A stretch of 64,000 nt of DNA from Intestinimonas massiliensis (ex Afouda et al. 2020) (lineage in GTDB: Bacteria > Bacillota > Clostridia > Oscillospirales > Oscillospiraceae). Made by a program: the position numbers and the translations under genes. Of the stretch, positions 7,854 to 15,770 are shown in pieces; position 1 is the stretch's first letter, and each line of letters starts with the position of its first letter. The stretch is from the NCBI RefSeq assembly GCF_001244995.1, contig NZ_LN869529.1, positions 317,454-381,453 on the forward strand, written 5' to 3'. A model generated the notes under the pieces. It was given only the letters and a program-made list of their open reading frames with translations, was not told the origin of the DNA and searched no databases.

Positions 7854-8642
7854 TTATAGGGGCTCAGGGCCCATAGCGGTGTGGAGGTCAGAGGTGACAG
7901 CCCCACGGAACAGGCGTACCGCATGTCCGTGGAGCCCCTCCAAGACAGCCGGGACCCGGTCGGCAGAGAGGCTGCCGGCGACGGAAAAATCCCCATCCAG
8001 GATAAATTTAATCTCCGGGTCCTTTTTCCCGCCACCCAGCAGACCGGGACCGGCGTGGAGCTTCAGACGCTGGCCTTCTGGAAGGGCCAGGTGGGCGTCC
8101 ACCGAGGAGCGGCTGGCCGCCTGCTCGTCCACGTCCAGCTCGGCCAGGACCCCCAGGAAGGCGGGCTGGATGAGGGAGACCCAAGGGACGTCCTCCAGCC
8201 CCAGGGCCTTGCGGGAGACGGCGTTGACGTACCGCAGACCGATGCGCTCAAAAAAAGCGGGCTGATAGAGCTGGATGAAGGAGGCCAGAGGCTTGTCCAG
8301 GCGCTGGGCAAAGTCCTCCCAGCAGTGGTAGCCCAGGGTGGACAGGGCGATGAAGTCTTTCGTCAGATTGAGCTTCCATAGGCCGTCAGCAGAGACGAAA
8401 TTGTAGTTGGTCACAGGGGGCTGGGCCTCCAGCTTGGGGGCCGGACCGCCTGCGCCCACCACCCGGGGAGCGGGCTGTTCCTGCCGGACGGCGTAGCGGG
8501 GGAATTCGCGCCGGATGGCCTCCTGAAAAGCGGCGGGCTCCTGGCTGCCGATGGAGAGAATGGTGGGGAAGCGGAGCTGGCAGATGACCTCCACCAGCGG
8601 GCTTTTGGCATATTGATAGCGGTCGTAATGTCCGAAGAGCAT
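7854..8642 (-). CDS. TIGR04255 family protein
   Basis: A 262-residue soluble protein with the family pattern: N-terminal KSPLVEVICQLRFPTILSI, PAAFQEAIRREFPRYAV, central FIALSTLGYHCWEDFAQRL, and FFERIGLRYVNAV. The family is found singly or beside phage-defence and toxin-antitoxin-like genes, but has no established activity known to me. Start at 8642 is preceded by GGAAGGAG. It is monocistronic, with its own promoter at 8684-8712, divergent from dpaA and ending at the large palindrome. Confidence 0.8.
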   Translation of the reverse strand: MLFGHYDRYQYAKSPLVEVICQLRFPTILSIGSQEPAAFQEAIRREFPRYAVRQEQPAPRVVGAGGPAPKLEAQPPVTNYNFVSADGLWKLNLTKDFIALSTLGYHCWEDFAQRLDKPLASFIQLYQPAFFERIGLRYVNAVSRKALGLEDVPWVSLIQPAFLGVLAELDVDEQAASRSSVDAHLALPEGQRLKLHAGPGLLGGGKKDPEIKFILDGDFSVAGSLSADRVPAVLEGLHGHAVRLFRGAVTSDLHTAMGPEPL

Positions 8643-8683
8643 GGTACCCGGCTCCTTCCGTGGAAAAATGACTCGATGAGCCT

Positions 8684-8712
8684 ATTGTACCTGCTCTGCC
8701 AGAAGAAGTCAA
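8684..8712 (-). promoter_or_regulatory. Promoter of the TIGR04255 gene
   Basis: Minus strand: TTGACT (8712-8707), 17 bases, TACAAT (8689-8684). A near-consensus sigma-A promoter about 42 bases upstream of the start codon. Confidence 0.7.
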
Positions 8713-8781
8713 ACGGTGCGCACCCTTTTTTCTTCCTTGAATAGGATGGAACAGTCACGGAAACAACGGAGGGGAATGCCC

Positions 8782-9179
8782 ATGAGACATGAACTGAATT
8801 TCTGGGTCGTCGGCGGAGATATGCGACAGGCCAAGCTGGCCGAACAGCTCAGCGACGACGGCCACACGGTACATACCTATGCCCTGGACCGGGCGCCGGA
8901 GCCTGTGCCTGACCCACAGGACAGCCTGGAGGACGCCGTTCTGGCCGACTGTGTGATCCTGCCGCTCCCCGCCGCAGGGGAGGGGGGGATGCTCAACGCC
9001 CCCATGTCGGGTCGGGAGACCGCCCTGGAGGAGGTTATGGACGCCCTGCGGCCGGGGCAGGTGGTCTGCGCGGGCCGGGTAACGCCGGAGCTGGAGGCCC
9101 TGGCAGAGCGGTACGAGCTCCGATTATACGACTACTTCGCCCGGGAAGAGCTGGCGGTGGCCAATGCGGTGCCCACCGC
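8782..9179 (+). CDS. dpaA: Dipicolinate synthase subunit A, 5' portion (interrupted)
   Basis: This is the first 133 codons of dpaA (spoVFA): MRHELNFWVVGGDMRQAKLA, then LPLPAAGEGG, RLYDYFAREELAVANAVPTA. DpaA/DpaB oxidise a dihydrodipicolinate-pathway intermediate to dipicolinic acid in the mother cell during sporulation. The family motif that should read (N)AVPTAEG is cut after its Ala codon at 9179; beyond it the frame runs 50 codons into unrelated sequence and stops at 9328-9330. The rest of the gene, in the same frame, is at 21540-22011. Start chosen for GGAGGGG 7 bases upstream. Confidence 0.93.
9160..9179 (+). repeat. Left attachment repeat (attL core)
   Basis: GCCAATGCGGTGCCCACCGC, identical to 21520-21539. 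It contains the near-palindrome GCGGTG-CC-CACCGC (9166-9179) with an asymmetric central CC, as expected for a serine-integrase crossover dinucleotide. In dpaA it encodes ANAVPT plus the first two bases of the next Ala codon. The bases beyond it (CCCACCGC-GTTT-GCGGTGGG, 9172-9191) form a further inverted repeat found only at this end. Confidence 0.9.
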
Positions 9180-9243
9180 GTTTGCGGTGGGACACAGGAC
9201 TGGGAACTGCAGCGGGGTCCGGCATGGAATCGGCCGGACCTCT

Positions 9244-9251
9244 CATATACT
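9244..9251 (+). promoter_or_regulatory. Possible sigma-E/K-like -10 element for the recombinase
   Basis: CATATACT matches the mother-cell sigma-E -10 consensus (CATACANT) at 7 of 8 positions and sits about 100 bases upstream of the recombinase start, inside the element. No convincing -35 is visible, so this is only suggestive. Confidence 0.2.
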
Positions 9252-9351
9252 CCTACGGTGGAAAGAGCGCACGGCAGTCCCGGTGAACCGGATGCAGCAT
9301 GGGAGGAGGCACGCCAGTGAAAACAGATAGAAAAGTATTTGGGAAAGCACA

Positions 9352-10929
9352 GTGTCCCACAGCGAGCGGGCGCCCCTGCGGGTAGCCGCTTACTGCCGCG
9401 TTTCCACCGATAAGGAGGATCAACTCAACTCCCTTGCCGCCCAGCGCCGATTCTTCCAGGAGTATATCGCTGACCATCCAGCATGGGCCTTTGCCGGCAT
9501 CTTCGCGGACGAGGGGCTGTCCGGAACCTCGGTCAAGCGCCGTCCACAGTTTGCCGAGCTGGTGCAGCGGGCGATGGCGGGTGGTATCGACCTGATCCTT
9601 ACCAAAGAGGTCTCCCGTTTCGCCCGCAATACGGTGGATGCCCTTCAAATCACCCGGCAGCTCAAGGGGCGTGGCGTGGGGGTCCTCTTCCTCAACGACA
9701 ACATCGACACCCGGGAGAACGACGGGGAATTCCGGCTGACGATCATGGCCAGCGTGGCCCAGGAAGAGAGCCGCAAGGTCTCGGAACGGACTCGCTGGGG
9801 ACAGCTCCAGGCCATGAAGCGCGGGGTGGCGTTTGGAAACAACTCCCTATATGGCTATACTCTGAGCGACGGGCGGCTGACGATCCAGCCGGAACAGGCC
9901 GAGGTGGTGCGCGCCGTATACCGCAAATTCCTGACCGAGCGCAAGGGGAGCCACATCATTGCCCGGGAGCTGACGGAGAGCGGCGTGCGCCCCCCGCTGC
10001 GCTCCGGAGGGGCCTGGTCCTCTGCCATGGTGCTGCGCCTGCTGAAAAACGAAAAATACTGCGGCGATCTGCTGCAAAAGAAGTACCGCACCACAGACCA
10101 CCTGACCCACCGGAAGATCGTCAACGACGGGGCGGAGGAGCAATTCTGCCTGCGGGACCACCACGAGGCCATCGTCAGCCGGAGCCAGTTTCAGGCTGTG
10201 CAGGAGGAGCTGGCGCGGCGTTCGCGCCTGACGGCGGACAGAAACCGTTTTTCCGCCCGCTACTGGTACTCGGGGAAAATCCGCTGCGGCGCCTGTGGGA
10301 GAAGCCTGACCTTGAAGCGGACCCGGCGTCCGGACGGGACTGAGTACCGGCGCTTTGTTTGCCGGGGACGGCTGGAGGGGAGTGGGGGCTGCCAGATGCG
10401 GGCGGTCCGCGCGGAGGAGCTCTTCGCCTGTACCCAGTATGTTCTGGAACGGCTGGCCCTGGACCGCAGGGCCATGCTGGAGGAGCTGCTGGGCGCATGG
10501 CGGGCCTGGCGGCAGCCGGACGGCACTCCGGAGAAGATTCGGCAGGCCCTCCGGCGCCAGGGAGCCCGAAGGGAGCGGGCGGTGGAGGCTTTTCTGGACG
10601 GAGACTTGGATCGTGCGGCCATGCATCGGGCGATCTCTCGATGTGAGGGGGAGATGCAGAGGCTGGAGGCGGAACTGGCGCAGTGGGAACGGAGTTCCGT
10701 AACGGAGGACGAGGCGGAGATCCGGGCCCGGCTGGAACGGGAGCTGGAGGACGGGGACGCCTTTCTGGATGAGGCGGTCCAGCGCGTCACGGTTTACCCG
10801 GAGGACCTCCTGGTGGAGGTGGCGGAACTCCCCGTCCGGTTTCGGGTCCGCGCTGAGGGGCGGGGAACGGGGGCGGAGTATACGGTCGCGGTGCGGGCGT
10901 GTCTGTCGGAGCCGAGGGAGCGGGAGTAA
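9352..10929 (+). CDS. Large serine recombinase of the dpaA element
   Basis: A 525-residue site-specific recombinase. Residues ~9-150 are the resolvase/invertase catalytic domain: AAYCRVSTD with nucleophile Ser18, GLSGTSVKRRPQF, TKEVSRFARN and the AQEESRKVSERTRWG helix. Residues ~165-275 are the 'recombinase' DNA-binding domain (NNSLYGYTLSDGRLTIQPEQ), followed by a zinc ribbon (CGACGRSL, then CRG and GGCQMR) and a C-terminal coiled coil (~390-470). The likely job is integration into and excision from dpaA, like SpoIVCA with skin. The start (GTG, 9352) is uncertain: its binding site is weak, while GGGAGGAGG at 9301-9309 precedes a GTG at 9317 in another, short frame. It is the first gene inside the left end. 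Confidence 0.93.
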   Translation: MSHSERAPLRVAAYCRVSTDKEDQLNSLAAQRRFFQEYIADHPAWAFAGIFADEGLSGTSVKRRPQFAELVQRAMAGGIDLILTKEVSRFARNTVDALQITRQLKGRGVGVLFLNDNIDTRENDGEFRLTIMASVAQEESRKVSERTRWGQLQAMKRGVAFGNNSLYGYTLSDGRLTIQPEQAEVVRAVYRKFLTERKGSHIIARELTESGVRPPLRSGGAWSSAMVLRLLKNEKYCGDLLQKKYRTTDHLTHRKIVNDGAEEQFCLRDHHEAIVSRSQFQAVQEELARRSRLTADRNRFSARYWYSGKIRCGACGRSLTLKRTRRPDGTEYRRFVCRGRLEGSGGCQMRAVRAEELFACTQYVLERLALDRRAMLEELLGAWRAWRQPDGTPEKIRQALRRQGARRERAVEAFLDGDLDRAAMHRAISRCEGEMQRLEAELAQWERSSVTEDEAEIRARLERELEDGDAFLDEAVQRVTVYPEDLLVEVAELPVRFRVRAEGRGTGAEYTVAVRACLSEPRERE

Positions 10930-10942
10930 TTGGGAAAGAAAG

Positions 10943-11038
10943 ATGAGCGTGTGCGTGACGATCGCATTACGCGGAATCCTCGGGCTTTTGGTTCCATGCT
11001 GGGCACCAATTTCTATTATCCGGACCGGAGTACATTGA
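10943..11038 (+). other. Possible 31-codon small ORF after the recombinase
   Basis: An ATG at 10943, 14 bases after the recombinase stop and preceded by GGGAAAG, opens a 31-codon hydrophobic frame (MSVCVTIALRGILGLLVPCW). It could be chance; an excision (directionality) factor would be expected near here but this does not resemble one I know. Otherwise 10930-11074 is empty. Confidence 0.15.
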
Positions 11039-11074
11039 AAGCCGAACCCGCATGTGAACCCTGGGCATCCGCTT

Positions 11075-12706
11075 CTATACCGGGACGGAGTTGCTGGGGT
11101 AATCCTCCGAGCGGGTGCGTTTGAGGGTCAGGATATCCTCCTTACGGTAACGCGTCATGTACTCCAATACGTGATAGCTGAACAGAAGGCGCTCCCGCAG
11201 GATGGGGTCGTCCAGGCTGCCGCCGATGATCTCTTCGATCTTGCGGATTTTATACAGGGCCGTATTGCGGTGTATGTAAAGGGCCTTGGCTGTCTCGGTG
11301 GCGTTGCGCTCATGCAGCAGATAGGTATATAGAAAATCCAGCAGATTGCCGCCCGTCTTGTTGTCGTGCAGGAGCAGAGCTACGGTTTCGTTGTTGCACA
11401 GGTGGACCAGGTTCCGGCTGCCCAGCTTCTGGCGGGCGGATTCCGCCGCCAGCTCGATCATCTGGTACATGCTGTAGTCCTCATAGTATAAGATGCGCTG
11501 GCCGGGGTCCATCGCCCGGCCCAGACGCAGGGCATCTCTGGCCTGGTGGTAGACCGGGGGCAGGGAAGTAAGGAATTCCGAGGTATTCCCGATGGCGGCA
11601 TACCCGTTATAGTGCTCCAGAATGGTCAGCAGCTTCTGCCGGTCAAAGGAGATGCGGCTGCCGCGCTTCGTCTTACGTACCACCATCAGGATCTCGCCGT
11701 GGTAGGTGGTGATGTTGCTGAAGGGAAAGACCTGTTCCAACTGGCTAATGATGTAGTTCCAGGGGATGGTGCTTCGGTCCTGGTCGGTGTCGAAAGCGAC
11801 CACAATGACGTGGTAGTACCGGCGCACAGCCAACTGGATCTGCTTGAGCCGCTGCTCCAGCTCATCGGGGTCGGTCAGGCGGCATTCAATCAGGTCGGCC
11901 GCCAGGCTGCCGAAGGCGGCATTGCTGCCATAATCCACCCCCTGATTGCTGAACATGTATTCCGTCACATAACCGGCCAGGATAGAGCTCAGGTCCGAAT
12001 AGCATCGGTTGGGCTCCGGTCCGTTCAGAATGATGCACAGCCGGGCAGCCAGGGTGTCCTGATAGCGGATAAGCCGGACGATGGTGTAGTTATGGCTGAC
12101 CTGAGAGATGTACTCGACAAACTCACCATAGGTTCCGCGCCGGACCGGTGTCTCACGGCGTACGGCCTGGATGGTATCGAAGGACTGATACCCATTGTCC
12201 CGGAGCTCGTCGGCGGTAGGGTCCTGGACCATGGGGCAGTAGACCGAAGCGATGTGCTTGTAGCCGGTGTTGACCAGCAGGATGGTGGCGTGCAGCTCAG
12301 AAGAGGCCCTTTGGAGCAGTTCCTGAAGCCCGGCGTTGTTGTAGACCACCTCGTGAAGGCTGGAGTCCCAGGCGATAAAACGGTGGACATGCTCCTGGAC
12401 ACAGTTGTAAAGCTCCAGCAGAGGCAGGTTGGTCTCAATCAGCGTAAGCACATCTGGAAGCATTTCGGCCCCGCACCTGCCGCTGGAAACGATCAGAAGG
12501 CATTCCTGAGGCAGCCTGCCGCAGGCGAGGGCATGTGTCACCGCCTGCGCTGTGCCGATATACAGACACTCGGCACGCAGGACGGATTCCCCCTGATCCA
12601 GCAGCTTGATGCCTCCCTCGCAGTGCGGCTCCGCGGCCCCGGGGCGGACGTCCAAAACGGCATCCCCGAGCCAATACGACAACATGGCGGGTGTATACAG
12701 GCCCAT
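11075..12706 (-). CDS. PucR-family transcriptional regulator 1 (on the element)
   Basis: A 543-residue regulator with the PucR architecture: N-terminal sensory region (~1-290), a GGDEF-like/CdaR middle region (~300-400, YYHVIVVAFDTDQD and GEILMVVRKTKRG), and a C-terminal PucR helix-turn-helix (NATETAKALYIHRNTALYKI, ~480-515). Such proteins usually control adjacent catabolic genes in response to a pathway metabolite. It is divergent from the transporter at 13142, so it probably regulates the dehydratase operon. It belongs to the same subgroup as the regulators at 23620 and 30700 (shared FFEDY/YEDYSMY block and 'MHRNT' helix). Start at 12706 has a GGAG 9 bases upstream. Confidence 0.88.
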   Translation of the reverse strand: MGLYTPAMLSYWLGDAVLDVRPGAAEPHCEGGIKLLDQGESVLRAECLYIGTAQAVTHALACGRLPQECLLIVSSGRCGAEMLPDVLTLIETNLPLLELYNCVQEHVHRFIAWDSSLHEVVYNNAGLQELLQRASSELHATILLVNTGYKHIASVYCPMVQDPTADELRDNGYQSFDTIQAVRRETPVRRGTYGEFVEYISQVSHNYTIVRLIRYQDTLAARLCIILNGPEPNRCYSDLSSILAGYVTEYMFSNQGVDYGSNAAFGSLAADLIECRLTDPDELEQRLKQIQLAVRRYYHVIVVAFDTDQDRSTIPWNYIISQLEQVFPFSNITTYHGEILMVVRKTKRGSRISFDRQKLLTILEHYNGYAAIGNTSEFLTSLPPVYHQARDALRLGRAMDPGQRILYYEDYSMYQMIELAAESARQKLGSRNLVHLCNNETVALLLHDNKTGGNLLDFLYTYLLHERNATETAKALYIHRNTALYKIRKIEEIIGGSLDDPILRERLLFSYHVLEYMTRYRKEDILTLKRTRSEDYPSNSVPV

Positions 12707-12739
12707 GCGACATCACTCCATCCCAAGCAAAATGATAAA

Positions 12740-12754
12740 TGTGCATATTGCACA
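12740..12754. promoter_or_regulatory. Palindrome TGTGC-N5-GCACA, candidate operator
   Basis: TGTGCATATTGCACA lies 34 bases upstream of the PucR 1 start. The same dyad (TGTGCAACCCGCACA) is at 32396-32410, upstream of PucR 3, so it may be a shared binding site. No experimental link. Confidence 0.4.
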
Positions 12755-12809
12755 TGAATAGGATGCGAAATTTGTGTGCTCCGCAGTGTAAAGGGCGCTT
12801 GACAACTCT

Positions 12810-12837
12810 ATTATAGAGCAAATCTAAAAAATAGCAA
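12810..12837 (-). promoter_or_regulatory. Promoter of PucR regulator 1
   Basis: Minus strand: TTGCTA (12837-12832), 16 bases, TATAAT (12815-12810). The dyad at 12740-12754 lies downstream of the transcription start, within the leader. Confidence 0.55.
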
Positions 12838-13141
12838 GCAAATATTCAAAAATATTGCAAAAACTGCTATAAAAGTGGGCAAAATTCATAGTTGAGGCCT
12901 GGGAAGCCGTTATGTGCAAGATGAACATATGTTGACGCTCGTTTTTATGCAGGCCACATCTACCCAAGTGGTTGTATGGTGTGATAAGGTAAAGGTGCAC
13001 AAAAAAATAACGTGTATGCGGAGAAAATTTGAAGATGGAGGGAGGTTCGGAGCAATTCACAAGCCGGCCCATATGTTCTGGAATTGATGGAGAGAAGAGC
13101 CCATTTTTGAAAGAGAAATTGAGGAAGGAAGTGCTATTATC
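12838..13141. other. Control region ahead of the CitMHS transporter
   Basis: AT-rich; no gene. A plus-strand promoter is not obvious: a TTGACG at 12933 lacks a good -10 at normal spacing. TGAACATATGTTGA (12922-12935) is a loose, wider version of the TGAACNNGTTCA dyad found elsewhere. AGGAAGG lies ahead of the ATG at 13142. Confidence 0.35.
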
Positions 13142-14503
13142 ATGTTATCCGCAGTTGGTTTCATTCTGGTCATCGCCATGGTGGCCCTGATTATCTGGGG
13201 CAAGGTAGCCCTGCCCCCCATCCTTGTCATTCTGCCTACCATCGCTGTCATCATCCTGGGCCTGATGGGCTATCTGGTGCCCCCCAAGGCCGAGGTGGCC
13301 GCTCCCATGGACCTGCTCATGTGCCTCAAGACCCTCCAGGGCTATCTGAGCACCGGCTTGAACAGCACGCTGAACACCGCCGCCCTGTTCACCTTTGCCG
13401 TGGTGTTCTTCAACGTGCTGGGCGACGCGGGCATGTTTGACTTCATCGTGTCCAAGGTCATGAAATACATCGGCAACAACGTCAGCATGATTCTGCTGAT
13501 GACCTGCCTGCTGACCGCCATCTCCCACCTGGACGGCTCCGGCGCCACCACCTGGCTGATCACCGCGCCCACCATGCTTCCCCTGTTCAAGAAAATGCGC
13601 ATCAGCCCCATCATTCTGCTGACCTATGTGGCTCTGGTTTCCGGCGTGGAGAACATGCTGCCCTGGACCTCGGCCCTGGCTCGCGTTTCCGCCTCCACCG
13701 GCGTGGAGGCCCGCGAGATCTGGACCGCCCTGCTGCCCACCCAGGTCGTGGGCCTGGTGTTGCTGTTCGCTTCCGTCTTCATCGTGGGCCCCATCCTGAA
13801 AAAGCGCGGCTGCGGCATGACCGATGAGGAATTCGCCGAGCTGAAATCCGGCATGCTCAAGCTCAATGACCCTGTGCTGAAGGTCAGCAAGGGCGTGCTG
13901 TTCTTTGATATGGCCTTCCTGGTGGTGCTGGTGGTCTGCCTGCTGATGGGCTGGATCAACACCAATGTGGCCTTTATGATTGGCCTGTCCATCGCTTTGA
14001 TCGTCAACTGCAAGGACGCCAAGGAGATGACCTCCCAGATCAAAAAACACGGCTCCAACGCCCTGAACATGGTCATGATTATCTTTTCCATCGGCATGCT
14101 GGTGGGAGTCATGAAGGATTCCGGCATGATGAACGCCATGACCGACACCCTGATGAGCCTGGTTCCCGCGTCCATGGGCACCCACCTGACCTTCATCATC
14201 GCCCTGCTGTCCGTGCCCCTGTCCATGGCCGTGGGTTCCGACACCCTGTACATGGTCATGGCCCCCATCTTCGGCAACATGGCGATTGCCTATGGCGGCA
14301 CCATGCTGGCCGGCGCCGCCGCCTGCACCGTGGGCGCCTGTGTGGCTGTCAACCTGTGCCTGGTGGCCCCCACTCCCTACCTGGCCCTTGGCCTGTGCGG
14401 CGTGGAGATGAAGGACAACCTGAAGTACTGCTTCCTGCCTACCTGGGGCCTGGGCATCTTTCTGGCCATCGTGGGCGGCCTTTCCGGAGCCTTCCCCTTC
14501 TAA
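13142..14503 (+). CDS. CitMHS/ion-transporter-superfamily carboxylate transporter
   Basis: A 453-residue polytopic membrane protein with about 11-12 hydrophobic segments. The arrangement fits the CitMHS (citrate-Mg/H symporter) family: an N-terminal ILPTIAVIILGLMGYLVPP span, a re-entrant-loop-like LDGSGATTWLITAPTMLPLF, TSALARVSASTGVEAREIW, and a second half repeat (MAVGSDTLYMVMAPIFGNMA). Substrates of the family are citrate and related di/tricarboxylates. As first gene of the element's operon it probably imports the acid that the CoA-transferase/ligase and dehydratase then process. The exact substrate cannot be inferred. Confidence 0.8.
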   Translation: MLSAVGFILVIAMVALIIWGKVALPPILVILPTIAVIILGLMGYLVPPKAEVAAPMDLLMCLKTLQGYLSTGLNSTLNTAALFTFAVVFFNVLGDAGMFDFIVSKVMKYIGNNVSMILLMTCLLTAISHLDGSGATTWLITAPTMLPLFKKMRISPIILLTYVALVSGVENMLPWTSALARVSASTGVEAREIWTALLPTQVVGLVLLFASVFIVGPILKKRGCGMTDEEFAELKSGMLKLNDPVLKVSKGVLFFDMAFLVVLVVCLLMGWINTNVAFMIGLSIALIVNCKDAKEMTSQIKKHGSNALNMVMIIFSIGMLVGVMKDSGMMNAMTDTLMSLVPASMGTHLTFIIALLSVPLSMAVGSDTLYMVMAPIFGNMAIAYGGTMLAGAAACTVGACVAVNLCLVAPTPYLALGLCGVEMKDNLKYCFLPTWGLGIFLAIVGGLSGAFPF

Positions 14504-14594
14504 GAGAAGCAACCCGGCCCCTTCCGGCCGCCGCCCCCGGGCCGGCGGCTGGGGGCGGGCCCATCGAGGATATTAAAGAAGGAAGTGATGTCTT

Positions 14595-15770
14595 ATGAGC
14601 ATCCGTGAATGCGCACTGCGAAGCCAGGCCTTTGCCGCGCTGAAGGATGTCTACGACCACCGGGAGACCGTGGCCGCCCGGTGGCGCGCCGATGGAGGAA
14701 AGGTGGTCGGGGAGCTGGGCTGCGATGTTCCGGACGAGTTCATACTGGCCGCCGGCATGCTGCCGGTGCGGGTCTACGCCGAAGTGGGAAAGCCCCTGGT
14801 GGAGACCGACAAGTATCTGGAATACGCCTTCGACCCGGTGGTCCGGGCCCAGTTTGAAAAGATCGTGGACGGGACCTATGACCGCCAGATCGATGCCCTG
14901 GCCATCTCCAACAGCACCGATGTCATCATCCGTATCTATCTGTACCTGCGAGAGCTGTGCCGGGTGGAGCCGGAAAAGCCGGTGCCGCCGGTGGAGTTCA
15001 TCGATTGGTTGTTTACCCGCAACCGTCTGCACCAGGTCCGCAACGAGCAGACCTTGGAGCTGTTCCGCCAGACGGTGGAGCGGTGGGCAGGCCGGGCCAT
15101 CACCGATGAAGAGATCGCCGCCGCCGGAGCCATCTGCAATGAAAACCGGCAAGCTCTGCGGGAAATGGCCGCCTTGCGCCGGTGTGCGCAGCCCCGAATC
15201 ACCGGCAGCGAGGCCTTGGTCATCATCGGCAGCGCCTTCTTCATGGAGCGCTCCGCCCATACCGCTCTGGTAAGACAGGTGGTGACCGACGCCCAAAGCT
15301 GGCCTGTCCTCCACGGCCCGCGGGTGTTCTTCACCGGCAGCAACCAGGAGGATACCGCCCTGTATGAACAGATTGAGGCGGCCGGCGCCGTCATCGTGGG
15401 CGAGGACCACGACTGGGGCGACCGTTGGTATGACCGGGACTACAATCCCGAGTACTCCCCCGTTCGTGCGGTGGTGGACCGGTACATGCTGCGGGAATTC
15501 AGCAGCAAAAAAGCCTTCGTCAGCCAGCGGGTGGCCGCGCTGGACCGGGAAGTGGACGCCTCTGCCGCCCAGGCCGTGGTGTTCTATACCAACATCTACG
15601 AGGAGGCCGCGAGCTGGGACTATCCCAGCCAGAAGAAGAGTCTGGAGAGCCGGGGCATCCCCACCGCCTGCTTTGCCAAGATGGCCTGGCCTGCCCACCG
15701 CAACGAGGGACTAGAGGGGCGGTTCAGAGCCTTTGTCTCCACACTGAAAGGAGGTGCCAGCCGTGGCTGA
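14595..15770 (+). CDS. 2-hydroxyacyl-CoA dehydratase subunit (HgdB/FldC-like) 1
   Basis: A 391-residue protein of the 2-hydroxyacyl-CoA dehydratase/benzoyl-CoA reductase family (PDEFILAAGMLPVRVYAEVG, FMERSAHTALVRQV and VFFTGSNQEDTALYEQIEAA blocks). The enzyme removes water from (R)-2-hydroxyacyl-CoA through a ketyl radical after ATP-driven electron injection. The family loop that usually offers a cluster-binding Cys reads ALAISNSTDVIIRIYLYLRE here, so this subunit may lack a cluster ligand. It overlaps the second subunit by 8 bases. No activator ATPase (HgdC/FldI type) lies in the window. AGGAAGTG precedes the start. Confidence 0.85.
   Translation: MSIRECALRSQAFAALKDVYDHRETVAARWRADGGKVVGELGCDVPDEFILAAGMLPVRVYAEVGKPLVETDKYLEYAFDPVVRAQFEKIVDGTYDRQIDALAISNSTDVIIRIYLYLRELCRVEPEKPVPPVEFIDWLFTRNRLHQVRNEQTLELFRQTVERWAGRAITDEEIAAAGAICNENRQALREMAALRRCAQPRITGSEALVIIGSAFFMERSAHTALVRQVVTDAQSWPVLHGPRVFFTGSNQEDTALYEQIEAAGAVIVGEDHDWGDRWYDRDYNPEYSPVRAVVDRYMLREFSSKKAFVSQRVAALDREVDASAAQAVVFYTNIYEEAASWDYPSQKKSLESRGIPTACFAKMAWPAHRNEGLEGRFRAFVSTLKGGASRG

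Noticed and set aside
13145-14512. 455-codon minus-strand frame rich in His/Gly/Gln opposite the CitMHS transporter
   Set aside because: Composition is that of an antisense shadow of a membrane-protein gene (codons for hydrophobic residues read backwards); no start signal or domain.
14504-14594. G/C-rich dyad between the transporter and dehydratase genes as a terminator
   Set aside because: The pairing is partial and there is no T tract; the genes are more likely cotranscribed.
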